In this document: positions 33,575 to 41,446 of the stretch, piece after piece
Numbering within the stretch: position 1 is the stretch's first letter
Layout: every line of letters starts with the position of its first letter
Origin: Panacagrimonas sp041635265
GTDB lineage: Bacteria > Pseudomonadota > Gammaproteobacteria > Nevskiales > Nevskiaceae
Length of the DNA: 64,000 nucleotides
Reading direction: 5' to 3'
Assembly: GCA_041635265.1 (NCBI GenBank)
Contig: JBFJJV010000001.1
Span: 12,602 to 76,601 of the forward strand
The notes under the pieces: model-generated
Databases searched by the model: none
The model's input: only the letters and a program-made list of their open reading frames with translations
What the model was told of the DNA's origin: nothing
Position numbers and translations under genes: made by a program

Positions 33575-34686
33575 TTTTCCACATCCTCGGTGCGGTTGCC
33601 TGAGTACCAGATCAGTGCGCGTCGGAGGCCTTCGTCGAAAGTCACTGTCGGTTCGTAGCCCAGTTCATCCCTGGCTTTGGCGATGACCGGACAGCGCCGG
33701 TTGGGATTGTCGACGAGGTATTCGGCATCATCCGATACCGAGTACGTCACTTTACCTTCATAGCCGAAGAGTTCTCGGGACAATGCCACGACCTTGTCTG
33801 CCAGCGTCGACACACTGATCTCCGGACTTTCAGTACCGATGTTGTAAGCCTCGCCCGAACGACCGCGAACCAGAATCTTGAAGTAACCGATGACGGCGTC
33901 GGCGACGTAGCAGAAGGTGCGTGTGGGCGTTCCGTTAGAAAGCATCACGATATCTCTGCCCGCGAGTACGTCGCGCACAAAGTCAGGGAGCACGCGACCG
34001 TCCGTGATCTTGAGTCCAGGCCCAAAGTTGTTGAACGGACGCGCTATGCGTACCGGCACACCATGGACTTTGGCGAAATTGACACACAGAGTTTCACCGT
34101 AACGCTTGGATTCGTCGTAGCAGGCGCGAGGACCGGTGCTGGAAACATTGCCGCGGTAAGTCTCCGGGGTGGGAATGTTTCCCGGTGTGGGGTCGCCGTA
34201 AATTTCAGAGGTGGAATAATACAGAAAGCCAGACATCGGCCGACCCTGCTGTTTGAGCAACCGCGCATATTCGAGCAGATTTCGCAGTCCGTTGACGTTG
34301 GCATCCATGGTTTCAATGGGATGCAATCGGTAAAAAATGGGGGAAGCGATGGAGGCCGCATGGATGACGTAATCCTGCGGCGCAAGGTCCGCGGGCAGCG
34401 GATCGAGTACATCATGGCGTGTCAGCACCAGGTCCGAGCGATCTGCGAGATCGGACAGCCATTCAGGCATTCCGCGACTGAAATTATCGAATACAGTGAG
34501 CTTGATCGGCTCGCCGTCTGTGCGCGTCTGGTTCCATTGAACGACCGATTGCACAAGGTAGTAACCAAGGAACCCGCCGCCACCGATGACGAGCAGACTC
34601 TTTCCCGCCATGCGCGAAAATTCCCCGCTCAGTGACTGAGCAATAAACTCCAGATCTGTTGATACAACATCTTGAGCCGTTTTCAT
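33571..34686 (-). CDS. UXS-like NAD-dependent epimerase/dehydratase
   Basis: A 371-residue extended short-chain dehydrogenase. It has Rossmann GGGGFLGYYLVQSV near residue 36, YYSTSEIYGDPTPGNIP, and the catalytic YDESKR with the preceding GPRACYDESKRYGET. That last block is typical of UDP-glucuronate decarboxylases (UDP-xylose synthases). PVRIARPFNNFGPGLKITDGRVLPDFV follows. With ugd next door, UDP-xylose is a reasonable product, but other 4-keto or 4,6-dehydratase activities cannot be excluded. The ATG overlaps the upstream stop (ATGA). An extension to 34836 would lie inside the upstream gene. An extra ~30-residue N-terminal helix precedes the usual start of the fold. Confidence 0.82.
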   Translation of the reverse strand: MKTAQDVVSTDLEFIAQSLSGEFSRMAGKSLLVIGGGGFLGYYLVQSVVQWNQTRTDGEPIKLTVFDNFSRGMPEWLSDLADRSDLVLTRHDVLDPLPADLAPQDYVIHAASIASPIFYRLHPIETMDANVNGLRNLLEYARLLKQQGRPMSGFLYYSTSEIYGDPTPGNIPTPETYRGNVSSTGPRACYDESKRYGETLCVNFAKVHGVPVRIARPFNNFGPGLKITDGRVLPDFVRDVLAGRDIVMLSNGTPTRTFCYVADAVIGYFKILVRGRSGEAYNIGTESPEISVSTLADKVVALSRELFGYEGKVTYSVSDDAEYLVDNPNRRCPVIAKARDELGYEPTVTFDEGLRRALIWYSGNRTEDVEK

Positions 34687-36008
34687 TTTGGTATCGGTGG
34701 TGCCCGCAGAGTTGATGATTTGGAAAAATGCTGATCCTGTTCGCGGCGCAGACGATGTGCCAGTTTGTCCAGCGGCGGACTCACGTCGGCCCAGCCAATG
34801 GCCTGATCCTGCGGAATGTCTCGAAGCAGTTTGCAACCTTCTGCCAAGCCCATCGGCAGCAGTCGCTCGCGCGCAGTAATCGCAGCCGTCTCACACACAC
34901 CGTAAGTCATGTATTCACCCAGACCGTCGAGCACATCGCCGGCCTTGAGCGGCTTCTTGGCGATCGCGATCACGTCGACCAATTGCGGCCCCAGCGGCGT
35001 GATCGGTGCGTCCTTGAGCAGTGCGACCCTGGCCAGCGATGTAGACACCTCCAGGGCAGTCAGATGCCAGGGCGTGTAAAAGCTGTAGACAGGTCCTTCG
35101 CCGAGCTTGCCGTAATTCAGGTAGATCGCCTGAATATCATCCTGAGCTTCGGCAAAAACAAAGACGCCAGGACTGGGAACGGAACCGACGACGTAATCGG
35201 CAACGCCACCCAGTGCTCGAATATGATCATAGTCATAAGCCCCGACGAGTTGGTCTACATGACCTTTGTGTTCAAGACCGATCATGCCGCGCCGGGCTAC
35301 CGACATGCCGGTTGCGTTTGCAGTGATCGCCTGTTCAAACGAAATCTTGGTGCCGTCCGCAAAACTGGTGACCATCGATGCGGTCTGGCCCCACTGCTTG
35401 GCGAAACCAGCCTGGGTCGTAGGATTGCGATAGCGATCCTGCATGCCCTTGATGTTGCCGCAGATCAACGGCTTGAGGCCGAGGTTGCTGACATAGCGAT
35501 GCAGATTGATCTGCACTGCAGGCTGGTCGCCATCGCAGCCAGTCAACATAATTCCTGCCCGATCCGCCATCACTTTCAGAATTGGGCCTACGGTGGCGTC
35601 GAGTTCGACATTCATCGACACCATTGGTTTTCGATGTTCGATCGCCAGCAGTGTGATCCTGGCACCGTATTCGACATGCCCGGTACTTTCCAAAGCAATC
35701 TCGATGCGTTCGGCGCCCAGCACCGCGGGGTCACTACTGACCGCAAATAGGCCGCGGCCAATGGCATCGTCGAGCGCAGAAGCCGAGTTGACCTCCACAA
35801 TCTGCTCGCGTGGCACACCTGCGGCGGTGTAGCAACCGATCGCCGACGCGACGGTTCGGTTGCAAATCACAGCCAGGCGAAACCCGGGCACGCGCCTGAG
35901 CAACTGATTGGCGACGCCACGCGCCATAAAGCCTGCGCCGAACATGGCCACCTGCAGCGGTCGCTCCTGTGCGACGCGCTGCTGCAGGGCGGTATCAACA
36001 ATAATCAT
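34683..36008 (-). CDS. COG4091-type oxidoreductase with C-terminal SAF domain
   Basis: A 441-residue protein resembling the predicted homoserine-dehydrogenase-like family COG4091. The N-terminal NAD(P)-binding fold reads VAMFGAGFMARGVANQLL, followed by VEYGARITLLAIEHRKPMVSMNVELD and a GCDGDQPAVQINLHRYVSNLG substrate region. The C-terminal SAF domain spans about residues 350-430 (VDVIAIAKKPLKAGDVLDGLGEYMTYG). In this place it is unlikely to serve amino-acid synthesis; such genes recur beside rfbF/rfbC in glycan clusters. I infer a step on a nucleotide-activated sugar or a side group. It is coupled to the downstream epimerase gene by an ATGA overlap. The 177-base gap upstream of it holds no recognisable feature. 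Confidence 0.75.
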   Translation of the reverse strand: MIIVDTALQQRVAQERPLQVAMFGAGFMARGVANQLLRRVPGFRLAVICNRTVASAIGCYTAAGVPREQIVEVNSASALDDAIGRGLFAVSSDPAVLGAERIEIALESTGHVEYGARITLLAIEHRKPMVSMNVELDATVGPILKVMADRAGIMLTGCDGDQPAVQINLHRYVSNLGLKPLICGNIKGMQDRYRNPTTQAGFAKQWGQTASMVTSFADGTKISFEQAITANATGMSVARRGMIGLEHKGHVDQLVGAYDYDHIRALGGVADYVVGSVPSPGVFVFAEAQDDIQAIYLNYGKLGEGPVYSFYTPWHLTALEVSTSLARVALLKDAPITPLGPQLVDVIAIAKKPLKAGDVLDGLGEYMTYGVCETAAITARERLLPMGLAEGCKLLRDIPQDQAIGWADVSPPLDKLAHRLRREQDQHFSKSSTLRAPPIPK

Positions 36009-36185
36009 TTAGCGGCTCCAGCTCTGTGGGTTGTCGCGTCACTGAGGCATCCATGAGAATTCAGCCCGAGCAGTTTGCAATATTAGGGTCATGCGTGCGA
36101 GAGAGGGCCGCAGGAACAGCCGAACCTTGCTGAGTCCTACGCTGGCAACACTGCAACACTGCGGCCTCCGACTCCCTGAACCGAA

Positions 36186-37397
36186 TTAGATCGTTCCGGC
36201 AGGCGCGTCCAAAGCCCGCTGCGAAAGCGACCGCAACTCTGTTTCTCTTCTGAGCATACCCTTGGTCGGAACGAGATCCAGCGTCTCGAATACCGTGCGC
36301 AGGCGATGCACCCAGTCATGCCGCAGGGCTGAATGGTGAAGATTGTTGCGCCGGGCTTGCTCAAGCCGCGCAGGATGGGCATCCAGTTCGCGAATCCGGT
36401 TTCCAATATCAGCTGAGTCCAGCGGCATCGGAATTACCGCATCTGGCCAGTCGAACAATCGGCGAAAAGTATCAGTCCGCGGCGCTTCTCCGAGCATGAT
36501 CGTCCCGGCCGCTGCACCTTCATAAAAGCGAAAGGCGATTTCATCCTGATGTTGCGCATATTCTTGCTCATTGATGCGCGCACGGTTGGCAATGAAATAA
36601 CGACTGCGTTGCAAAATGGTGCCCAGCAAGAGTCGATGTGCACCAGGATCATCAACTGAAAATGTTCGCTGCTTGAGCCCGTCTCCACTAGCCGCGACCG
36701 TATCGTAGTGATAGTGAATGTGACGTTGCTCGGCCAGTTGCAGCAGGGCTTGATGGGTCGTCACTGATCGACGGCCTAGATTGCTGACGTCGATAAATCG
36801 CGGGCGCGGGCTCGGCAGAGCAGAAAAACGCAGCACGTCGGCGGCGGCTGGCAGATAGCTGCATGGCCTGCCGGTCAGCTGGCTCACCCGGTCCACCGAA
36901 CATTCGGTTCCAACAAAAATATGATCGAACGGCCGCAGAAGCTCGAATAAATAAGCCGGCGTATATTGATGGGTCCAGTATTCGTTAATGAAACAGGCGG
37001 CTTTGCGACAACGCTCGCGCCAGTCCGGGATTGTTGTCAGCACATAGACATCGTAAGGATTACTGAAGACCGGAAAGAATAATTCGTAACTTCGGCTAAG
37101 CCGGAGCTGCGGGCCATGTAGCGGGACCTTATGCGCCAGAGCTTGCGAGCCACTGAGGACGCGCACCAGTTTGTAGGCCTTCCGCGCGATCTCGAGGGCT
37201 GACAGATCGAGCAATTCCACTCGATCGGCTTGGGCGACTTCCGCAATGACGTCTTCGAATTCGTACAATGCGCAATAGGCAACCAGTCGATTGACGTTCC
37301 GACGGGAGATTTGCAGTACAGATCCACCACCTTCGGTCAGCGACAATCCCGTAGCTGGTGTCCCGGCTCTCCGCGCAAAAGAATTATTCCATTTCAC
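36186..37397 (-). CDS. Glycosyltransferase, group 1 / CgeB-like C-terminal domain
   Basis: A 403-residue cytoplasmic protein. The C-terminal third has the look of the Glyco_trans_1_2 (CgeB-type) domain: IAFRFYEGAAAGTIMLGEAPRTDTFRRLFDWPDAVIPMP, then RIRELDAHPARLEQARRNN...HDWVHRLRTVFE. The E-G-A-A-A-G segment is the nucleotide-sugar site in GT-B enzymes. The N-terminal part (SRSYELFFPVFSNPYDVYVLTTIPDWRERC) is the acceptor-side domain. Donor and acceptor are unknown. The start is uncertain: the only ATG is at 37397, with no ribosome binding site, and the first ~35 residues look non-family. Confidence 0.72.
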   Translation of the reverse strand: MKWNNSFARRAGTPATGLSLTEGGGSVLQISRRNVNRLVAYCALYEFEDVIAEVAQADRVELLDLSALEIARKAYKLVRVLSGSQALAHKVPLHGPQLRLSRSYELFFPVFSNPYDVYVLTTIPDWRERCRKAACFINEYWTHQYTPAYLFELLRPFDHIFVGTECSVDRVSQLTGRPCSYLPAAADVLRFSALPSPRPRFIDVSNLGRRSVTTHQALLQLAEQRHIHYHYDTVAASGDGLKQRTFSVDDPGAHRLLLGTILQRSRYFIANRARINEQEYAQHQDEIAFRFYEGAAAGTIMLGEAPRTDTFRRLFDWPDAVIPMPLDSADIGNRIRELDAHPARLEQARRNNLHHSALRHDWVHRLRTVFETLDLVPTKGMLRRETELRSLSQRALDAPAGTI

Positions 37398-37454
37398 TGG
37401 GCTGTGCCCTTGCTTCGGACAAATTTGCTCGCTGCGTAACCAGTGAGGGCATCT

Positions 37455-38021
37455 TCATAGCAGTCCGCGCAATTGCTCGATGCCGTGGTAATCCAGATCA
37501 AACAAGGGCCAGTTACGATCTTTGTCCGAGACATCAACAGGCGCCAGCGGCCAGTCGATGCCCAGTCGCGGATCGTCAAAACGAAGCCCGCGCTCCAGAT
37601 CGGGCGCGTAGAAATCGCTGGCCAGATAAATGACTTCGGTGTCATCAGCAAGCGTCAGCATACCGTGAGCACAGCCCCTGGGAACGTACATCATGGTTCT
37701 ATTCTCAGCGCTCAACTCGGCACCGAAGGTCTGGCCGAAGGTGCTCGAATCTGGTCTCAGATCGGCAATCAGGTCGTAGATTGCGCCACGGATGCAGCGC
37801 ACCAGTTTGACCTCAGCTCCCGGCGCTAACTGGTAATGCAGGCCGCGCATGGTTCCCTTGCGCCGGCCGAGGGAATTGTTGATTTGTCGGAATCGTGACT
37901 CCAAGCCATTCTCCTCGAACTCTCGTTCACAGAAGGATCTGGCAAAAAAACCACGACTATCGCTGCGGACGTCGAGTTCGACGGTATACGCGCCGTTCAG
38001 AGCCGCTGGATTGAATCGCAT
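37455..38021 (-). CDS. rfbC: dTDP-4-dehydrorhamnose 3,5-epimerase family protein
   Basis: A 188-residue RmlC-type cupin epimerase. Visible are the catalytic-histidine motif RGLHYQ, the VKLVRCIRGAIYDLIADLRPDSSTF strand pair, YVPRGCAHGMLTLADDTEVIYLASDFYAPDLERGL and the conserved Asp/Trp in GIDWP. Because it stands next to rfbF and not to rmlA/rmlB/rmlD, the real substrate is more likely a CDP-4-keto sugar than dTDP-4-keto-rhamnose. The gene symbol is therefore a family label only. Confidence 0.83.
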   Translation of the reverse strand: MRFNPAALNGAYTVELDVRSDSRGFFARSFCEREFEENGLESRFRQINNSLGRRKGTMRGLHYQLAPGAEVKLVRCIRGAIYDLIADLRPDSSTFGQTFGAELSAENRTMMYVPRGCAHGMLTLADDTEVIYLASDFYAPDLERGLRFDDPRLGIDWPLAPVDVSDKDRNWPLFDLDYHGIEQLRGLL

Positions 38022-38136
38022 GTTTGTTCACAAGGTTTGCAATGAGCTGACCGATGGCGAGCATCACCCAGCAGTAAGACGCCCTGGAGGCTGATGCTGA
38101 AAGCGATCACCGGGCGTGGAAATCGAGCGGAGATTT

Positions 38137-38907
38137 TCACCATGTTTTCCAAGGCGCACGGTCCTGAGCCCATAAATCTTCCAGAACATTTTTGTCGCGT
38201 AGTGTGTCCATGGGCTGCCAGAACCCGTGATGTTGAAACACCGACAACTGCCCTTCGCGTGCAAGCTGCTCTAGGGGTTCGCGCTCCCAGACCGTTGAGT
38301 CTCCTTCGATGTAGTCGGCAATCTTTGGACTGAGCACAAAATACCCTCCATTAATCCAGCCACTCTCATCGTCCGGTTTTTCGCGAAATCGCGTCACCCG
38401 ATTGCCGTCCAGACGCAGGGCCCCGAAACGCCCTGCCGGCTGCGCGGCAGTCACAGTGGCCAGACGTCCTTCACTATGATGCCGCTCGATCAGCTTGCCA
38501 ATGTCGACGTCGGCAACTCCGTCTCCGTAAGTCAAGCAAAAAGCGGGGTCCTCAGCGACATAAGGAATGATGCGCTTGATCCGTCCGCCGACTAGAGTCT
38601 CTTCGCCGGTATCGACCAGAGTAACCCGCCAATTCTCCGAGTCATCGCGGTGAATGCTTCTATTGCCCTCTCGGAAATCGAATGTGACGTCCGAATTGCG
38701 AAGTGCGTAGTTGGCAAAATATTCTTTGATCATGTGCCCTTTGTAGCCTAGGCAGATCACGAAATCGTCGATTCCATGCGCACTATATATTTTCATGATG
38801 TGCCACAGGATCGGCTTTCCTCCGACCTCTACCATGGGCTTTGGGCGGGTGCCCGTTTCTTCGGACATGCGCGTACCGAGTCCGCCAGCAAGGATGACAG
38901 CCTTCAC
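38137..38907 (-). CDS. rfbF: Glucose-1-phosphate cytidylyltransferase
   Basis: Makes CDP-glucose from CTP and glucose-1-phosphate, the entry to CDP-sugars such as 3,6-dideoxyhexoses. The 256-residue sequence begins with the diagnostic MKAVILAGGLGTRMSEETGTRPKPMVEVGGKPILWHIM and retains FCLTYGDGVADVD (metal/nucleotide site) and WINGGYFVL. The start is GTG with GGGGAG seven bases upstream. It is the first gene of the minus-strand glycan cluster. No CDP-glucose 4,6-dehydratase (rfbG) follows it here, which is unusual. Confidence 0.94.
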   Translation of the reverse strand: MKAVILAGGLGTRMSEETGTRPKPMVEVGGKPILWHIMKIYSAHGIDDFVICLGYKGHMIKEYFANYALRNSDVTFDFREGNRSIHRDDSENWRVTLVDTGEETLVGGRIKRIIPYVAEDPAFCLTYGDGVADVDIGKLIERHHSEGRLATVTAAQPAGRFGALRLDGNRVTRFREKPDDESGWINGGYFVLSPKIADYIEGDSTVWEREPLEQLAREGQLSVFQHHGFWQPMDTLRDKNVLEDLWAQDRAPWKTW

Positions 38908-39019
38908 CAGTTATCTCCCCAGCCAATCGTTATTTTAGACTGCAATATATCAAGTGCATTGCCGGAAAATCAGATTACGGCAAGCAAACCGCAATAGATA
39001 GCGGCAAAGGAAGTCCTAG

Positions 39020-39039
39020 GACCTGTCTGCAGACAGGTC
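39020..39039. promoter_or_regulatory. Perfect 20-bp palindrome upstream of rfbF (lux/tra-box-like)
   Basis: GACCTGTCTG and its exact reverse complement abut without a spacer. The core CTG-N8-CAG has the spacing of the 18-bp Agrobacterium tra box. It lies about 113 bases upstream of the rfbF start. It can also fold as an 8-bp hairpin with a TGCA loop, but no T-run follows on either strand. Binding by the LuxR-type protein encoded at 30059-30835 is inference. Confidence 0.45.
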
Positions 39040-39290
39040 GGGGCAAAAATTTCTGAACCCTCTGAGGCTTTCCCCTAAAAAATGCTCTGATCCGTCCGCA
39101 TTATTATTTGGAACATCCGCCCAGACCGTGCGCGCACAGCGCTAGTCTCCGGGCGGGGTCGACGCCGTGATTGCTTATCGACCAATCTATTTGCAGGCCG
39201 CACTTTGAGTCAGGCTGGCGCAGGAGAGAAGCGCGCTTTCGTCGGAATCGGACCGTCCGGACTGAACTCAGAGGCAGTTTCTTACCACCG

Positions 39291-39326
39291 AACAAAAAAA
39301 GGGTCGGAGCACTGCTCCGACCCTTT
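39291..39326 (-). terminator. Intrinsic terminator after the phasin gene
   Basis: GGGTCGGAGCA / TGCTCCGACCC is an 11-bp stem around one base, or a shorter stem with a 3-5-base loop. On the minus strand it is followed by a run of seven T. It sits about 75 bases beyond the phasin stop codon. Confidence 0.88.
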
Positions 39327-39400
39327 CCCTTCCGGACAAGCCGGAAACGCTACACCAAAACTTTACGCTGCAGGACTTTAAACATCCCCTCGTGCCTTGT

Positions 39401-39874
39401 TCAGGCAGTTGTCTTCTTGGCAGCCTTGGCCGCTTTATTGGCGGTCTTGCGGACCGTGGCCTTGGCCTTCTTTACTTCGCCAGAAACGGTGCTGGAACCG
39501 CTGAGTTTGGCGCTGACATCTTCAAAGCCCTTACGAACCACCGTCACCAACTGCTCGCCGGCCTTAGTCACGATCGAGTAAGAGTCCTTGTACGCATCGA
39601 CGATCAGATCCTTGCCCTCGGGAAGGTATTCAACCGGCTTGGAGGCCACTTCCTTGACGCCCGCAGCCTTGGCTTTTTCGAAGCTGGACTGAGCCACGGA
39701 GATCAGATCCTTACCCGCGTTTACATTGTTCTTGAACAAGGTCTGCACGCTGTCGACGACGATGGTATTGGCCTGCTTCACGGTTTCGACCGACACAGTC
39801 ACCATGTCCTGACCCTTGATCATGTACGGTTCAACAGCCCCTTTGACGTCTTTTACGATGGTTTCAACTTTCAT
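39401..39874 (-). CDS. Phasin family protein
   Basis: A 157-residue protein with the phasin pattern: amphipathic helices with few charged breaks (KVETIVKDVKGAVEPYMIKGQDMVTVSVETVKQANTIVVDSVQTLFK), DLISVAQSSFEKAKAAGVKEVASKP, and a Lys/Ala-rich tail (KKAKATVRKTANKAAKAAKKTTA) resembling the DNA-binding tails of PhaF/PhaM-type phasins. It probably coats polyhydroxyalkanoate granules and may tie them to the nucleoid. GAGGAAA precedes the ATG at 39874; a reading from 39949 would pass through the promoter. No phaC is in the window. The promoter carries three operator-like repeats. Confidence 0.85.
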   Translation of the reverse strand: MKVETIVKDVKGAVEPYMIKGQDMVTVSVETVKQANTIVVDSVQTLFKNNVNAGKDLISVAQSSFEKAKAAGVKEVASKPVEYLPEGKDLIVDAYKDSYSIVTKAGEQLVTVVRKGFEDVSAKLSGSSTVSGEVKKAKATVRKTANKAAKAAKKTTA

Positions 39875-39935
39875 TGTGTTTTCCTCGGCAGAATTTTGTA
39901 AATATGTGAATTTGTTAAACTTCCTGAACACTTTG

Positions 39936-39980
39936 TTGCAGTGCAGCAAGTGTTGAAGTGCATACTAATGTTGCAGTGCA
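39936..39980 (-). promoter_or_regulatory. Three phased operator repeats over the phasin promoter
   Basis: TTGCAGTGCA at 39936-39945, TTGAAGTGCA at 39953-39962 and TTGCAGTGCA at 39971-39980 recur 17 and 18 bases apart. Two contain the TGC-N3-GCA dyad, similar to the TGC/GCA-type sites bound by the PHA repressor PhaR. One repeat lies between -35 and -10, one over the -10/start site and one just downstream, a layout expected for repression. Confidence 0.6.
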
Positions 39981-39990
39981 CCATTGTCAA
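39962..39990 (-). promoter_or_regulatory. Sigma-70 promoter of the phasin gene
   Basis: On the minus strand a consensus -35 TTGACA (39985-39990) is followed after 17 bases by TAGTAT (39962-39967, four of six to consensus). The predicted start near 39955 gives an 80-base leader before the ATG. It is a strong promoter overlapped by the repeated operator motif. Confidence 0.65.
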
Positions 39991-40107
39991 CAATCCGGCC
40001 TGTATCCACGCTGACCATTCGTCGGATTTTCTCGTTCAGCGTCAGGAATGATCCGTTCCGACCTGTTCGGTGAGGCAGGCCCCGTCGACATTCCCTAAAC
40101 TCGCCCT

Positions 40108-41436
40108 ATGCTGCCTGCCAACTGGTTGTCCCAAATCCGATCGCGTCTCTGGGACGAGCGCGAAGAGCGCTCCCGCCTTCGATGGCTATTTGTCCGTATG
40201 GGCAGATTCGCTTATTCGATTGGCCACGTGATGTTCGAGGGCCAGCTCTCGATGCGGGCGATGAGCATGGTCTATACCACCCTGCTCTCGCTAGTTCCTC
40301 TGCTGGCGCTGAGCTTCTCGGTGCTTAAGGCTTTTGGTGTGCAGAACCGCCTGGAGCCGACTCTGCGCGAATTTTTGCGCCCCCTAGGCCCGCAAGGTGA
40401 CGAGATCACGCTCAAGCTCATTGGCTTCGTAGCCAAGACACAGGTGGGCATCCTCGGATCGGTTGGCGTCATTCTCTTGTTCTACACCGCGATCTCGATG
40501 ATCCAGAAAGTGGAATCCAGCTTCAACTACGTCTGGCGGATTGAACGCATCCGTCCCATGGGTCAGCGGATCAGCGAATACCTGAGTGTTCTGATGATTG
40601 GCCCAGCCGTGATTTTTTCCGCTCTGGGGGTCACGGGCACCGTCCTCAAAAGTGAGGTGCTAGTACAGGTTGGCGGCATTGCCCCTCTGGGCTTTCTCGT
40701 GGCTAGCGCGACCAAACTTGTGCCCTATCTGATGATCGTGGGCATGTTCACGTTTCTGTATATGTTTGTGCCTAATACCAAGGTCAAGCTCAAGGCTGCC
40801 GCGATCGGCGGCTTGGCCGCAGGCGTCTTGTGGCAATCGGCGAGCTTGGCATTCGCCTCCTTTGTTGCAGGGGCCACCAATTACAACGCGATTTACACCA
40901 GCTTTGCCATCGTCATCTTCCTGCTGATCTGGCTCTACCTGGGTTGGCTCATCCTGCTGATTGGCTGTCAGCTGGCATTCTATGTACAGAATCCGATACA
41001 CATGAAGCCCAAGGGCAAAATGTCCTTGCCGTCTGCGCGCCAGTCCGAATATCTGGCCTTGATGATCATGGGCACCGCCTGCCAGCGCTTTGCCAGGGGG
41101 GAACTCGGACAAACTGAGGAAGAAATCACTGCGCAGCTTGATTCGCCCGGTGAGCACGTTTCCCGCGTGGTAGAAATGCTGGTGCAACGTGGATTTTTGA
41201 CTGAATCCGGGCTGGAGCGTGTCCTGTTGGTTCCCGGTCGGGACATGGCCTCAGTCAGCGTTGGCGAACTCTGGAGAGAAGTGCGTTCCAGCGAACACCC
41301 GATCAAGCCTCGCACCGGTCTCGGCACCAAAACCATATCCCTGCTCGATACGGCCGAACAGCAATTCTCTCGCGAAATAGGAGAGATGAGCGTGCGTGAA
41401 TGGGCCTTGTCAGATCAGCTCGCCAACCAGCAGTAG
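40108..41436 (+). CDS. YihY/BrkB family inner-membrane protein
   Basis: A 442-residue membrane protein of the YihY/BrkB family (formerly mis-annotated ribonuclease BN). Several TM segments are visible: AMSMVYTTLLSLVPLLALSFSVLKAFG, VGILGSVGVILLFYTAISMI, LSVLMIGPAVIFSALGVTG, YLMIVGMFTFLYMFVPN and FAIVIFLLIWLYLGWLILLIGCQLAFY. The hallmark VPNTKVKLKAAAIGGLAAG loop is present. A soluble C-terminal domain of about 140 residues resembles a winged-helix (ITAQLDSPGEHVSRVVEMLVQRGFL). The function is unsettled. Its stop is 10 bases from the convergent fadL stop. Confidence 0.88.
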   Translation: MLPANWLSQIRSRLWDEREERSRLRWLFVRMGRFAYSIGHVMFEGQLSMRAMSMVYTTLLSLVPLLALSFSVLKAFGVQNRLEPTLREFLRPLGPQGDEITLKLIGFVAKTQVGILGSVGVILLFYTAISMIQKVESSFNYVWRIERIRPMGQRISEYLSVLMIGPAVIFSALGVTGTVLKSEVLVQVGGIAPLGFLVASATKLVPYLMIVGMFTFLYMFVPNTKVKLKAAAIGGLAAGVLWQSASLAFASFVAGATNYNAIYTSFAIVIFLLIWLYLGWLILLIGCQLAFYVQNPIHMKPKGKMSLPSARQSEYLALMIMGTACQRFARGELGQTEEEITAQLDSPGEHVSRVVEMLVQRGFLTESGLERVLLVPGRDMASVSVGELWREVRSSEHPIKPRTGLGTKTISLLDTAEQQFSREIGEMSVREWALSDQLANQQ

Positions 41437-41446
41437 TCCAACCGTG

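Larger units (their letters stand above)
38908..39400. other. 493-base intergenic region: rfbF leader side and phasin 3' side
   Basis: No plausible gene was found here. From the right it holds the phasin terminator (39291-39326), then about 250 bases without recognised features, a perfect 20-bp palindrome (39020-39039), and an AT-rich stretch with a candidate minus-strand -10 TATATT (38944-38949) about 40 bases before the rfbF start. No convincing -35 accompanies it, which would fit an activator-dependent promoter. Confidence 0.5.

Noticed and set aside
34728..35750. 340-codon open frame on the plus strand opposite the COG4091 gene
   Set aside because: Its Cys/His/Arg-rich, low-hydrophobic composition is typical of antisense translation; the minus-strand gene has a clear Rossmann motif and coupled neighbours.
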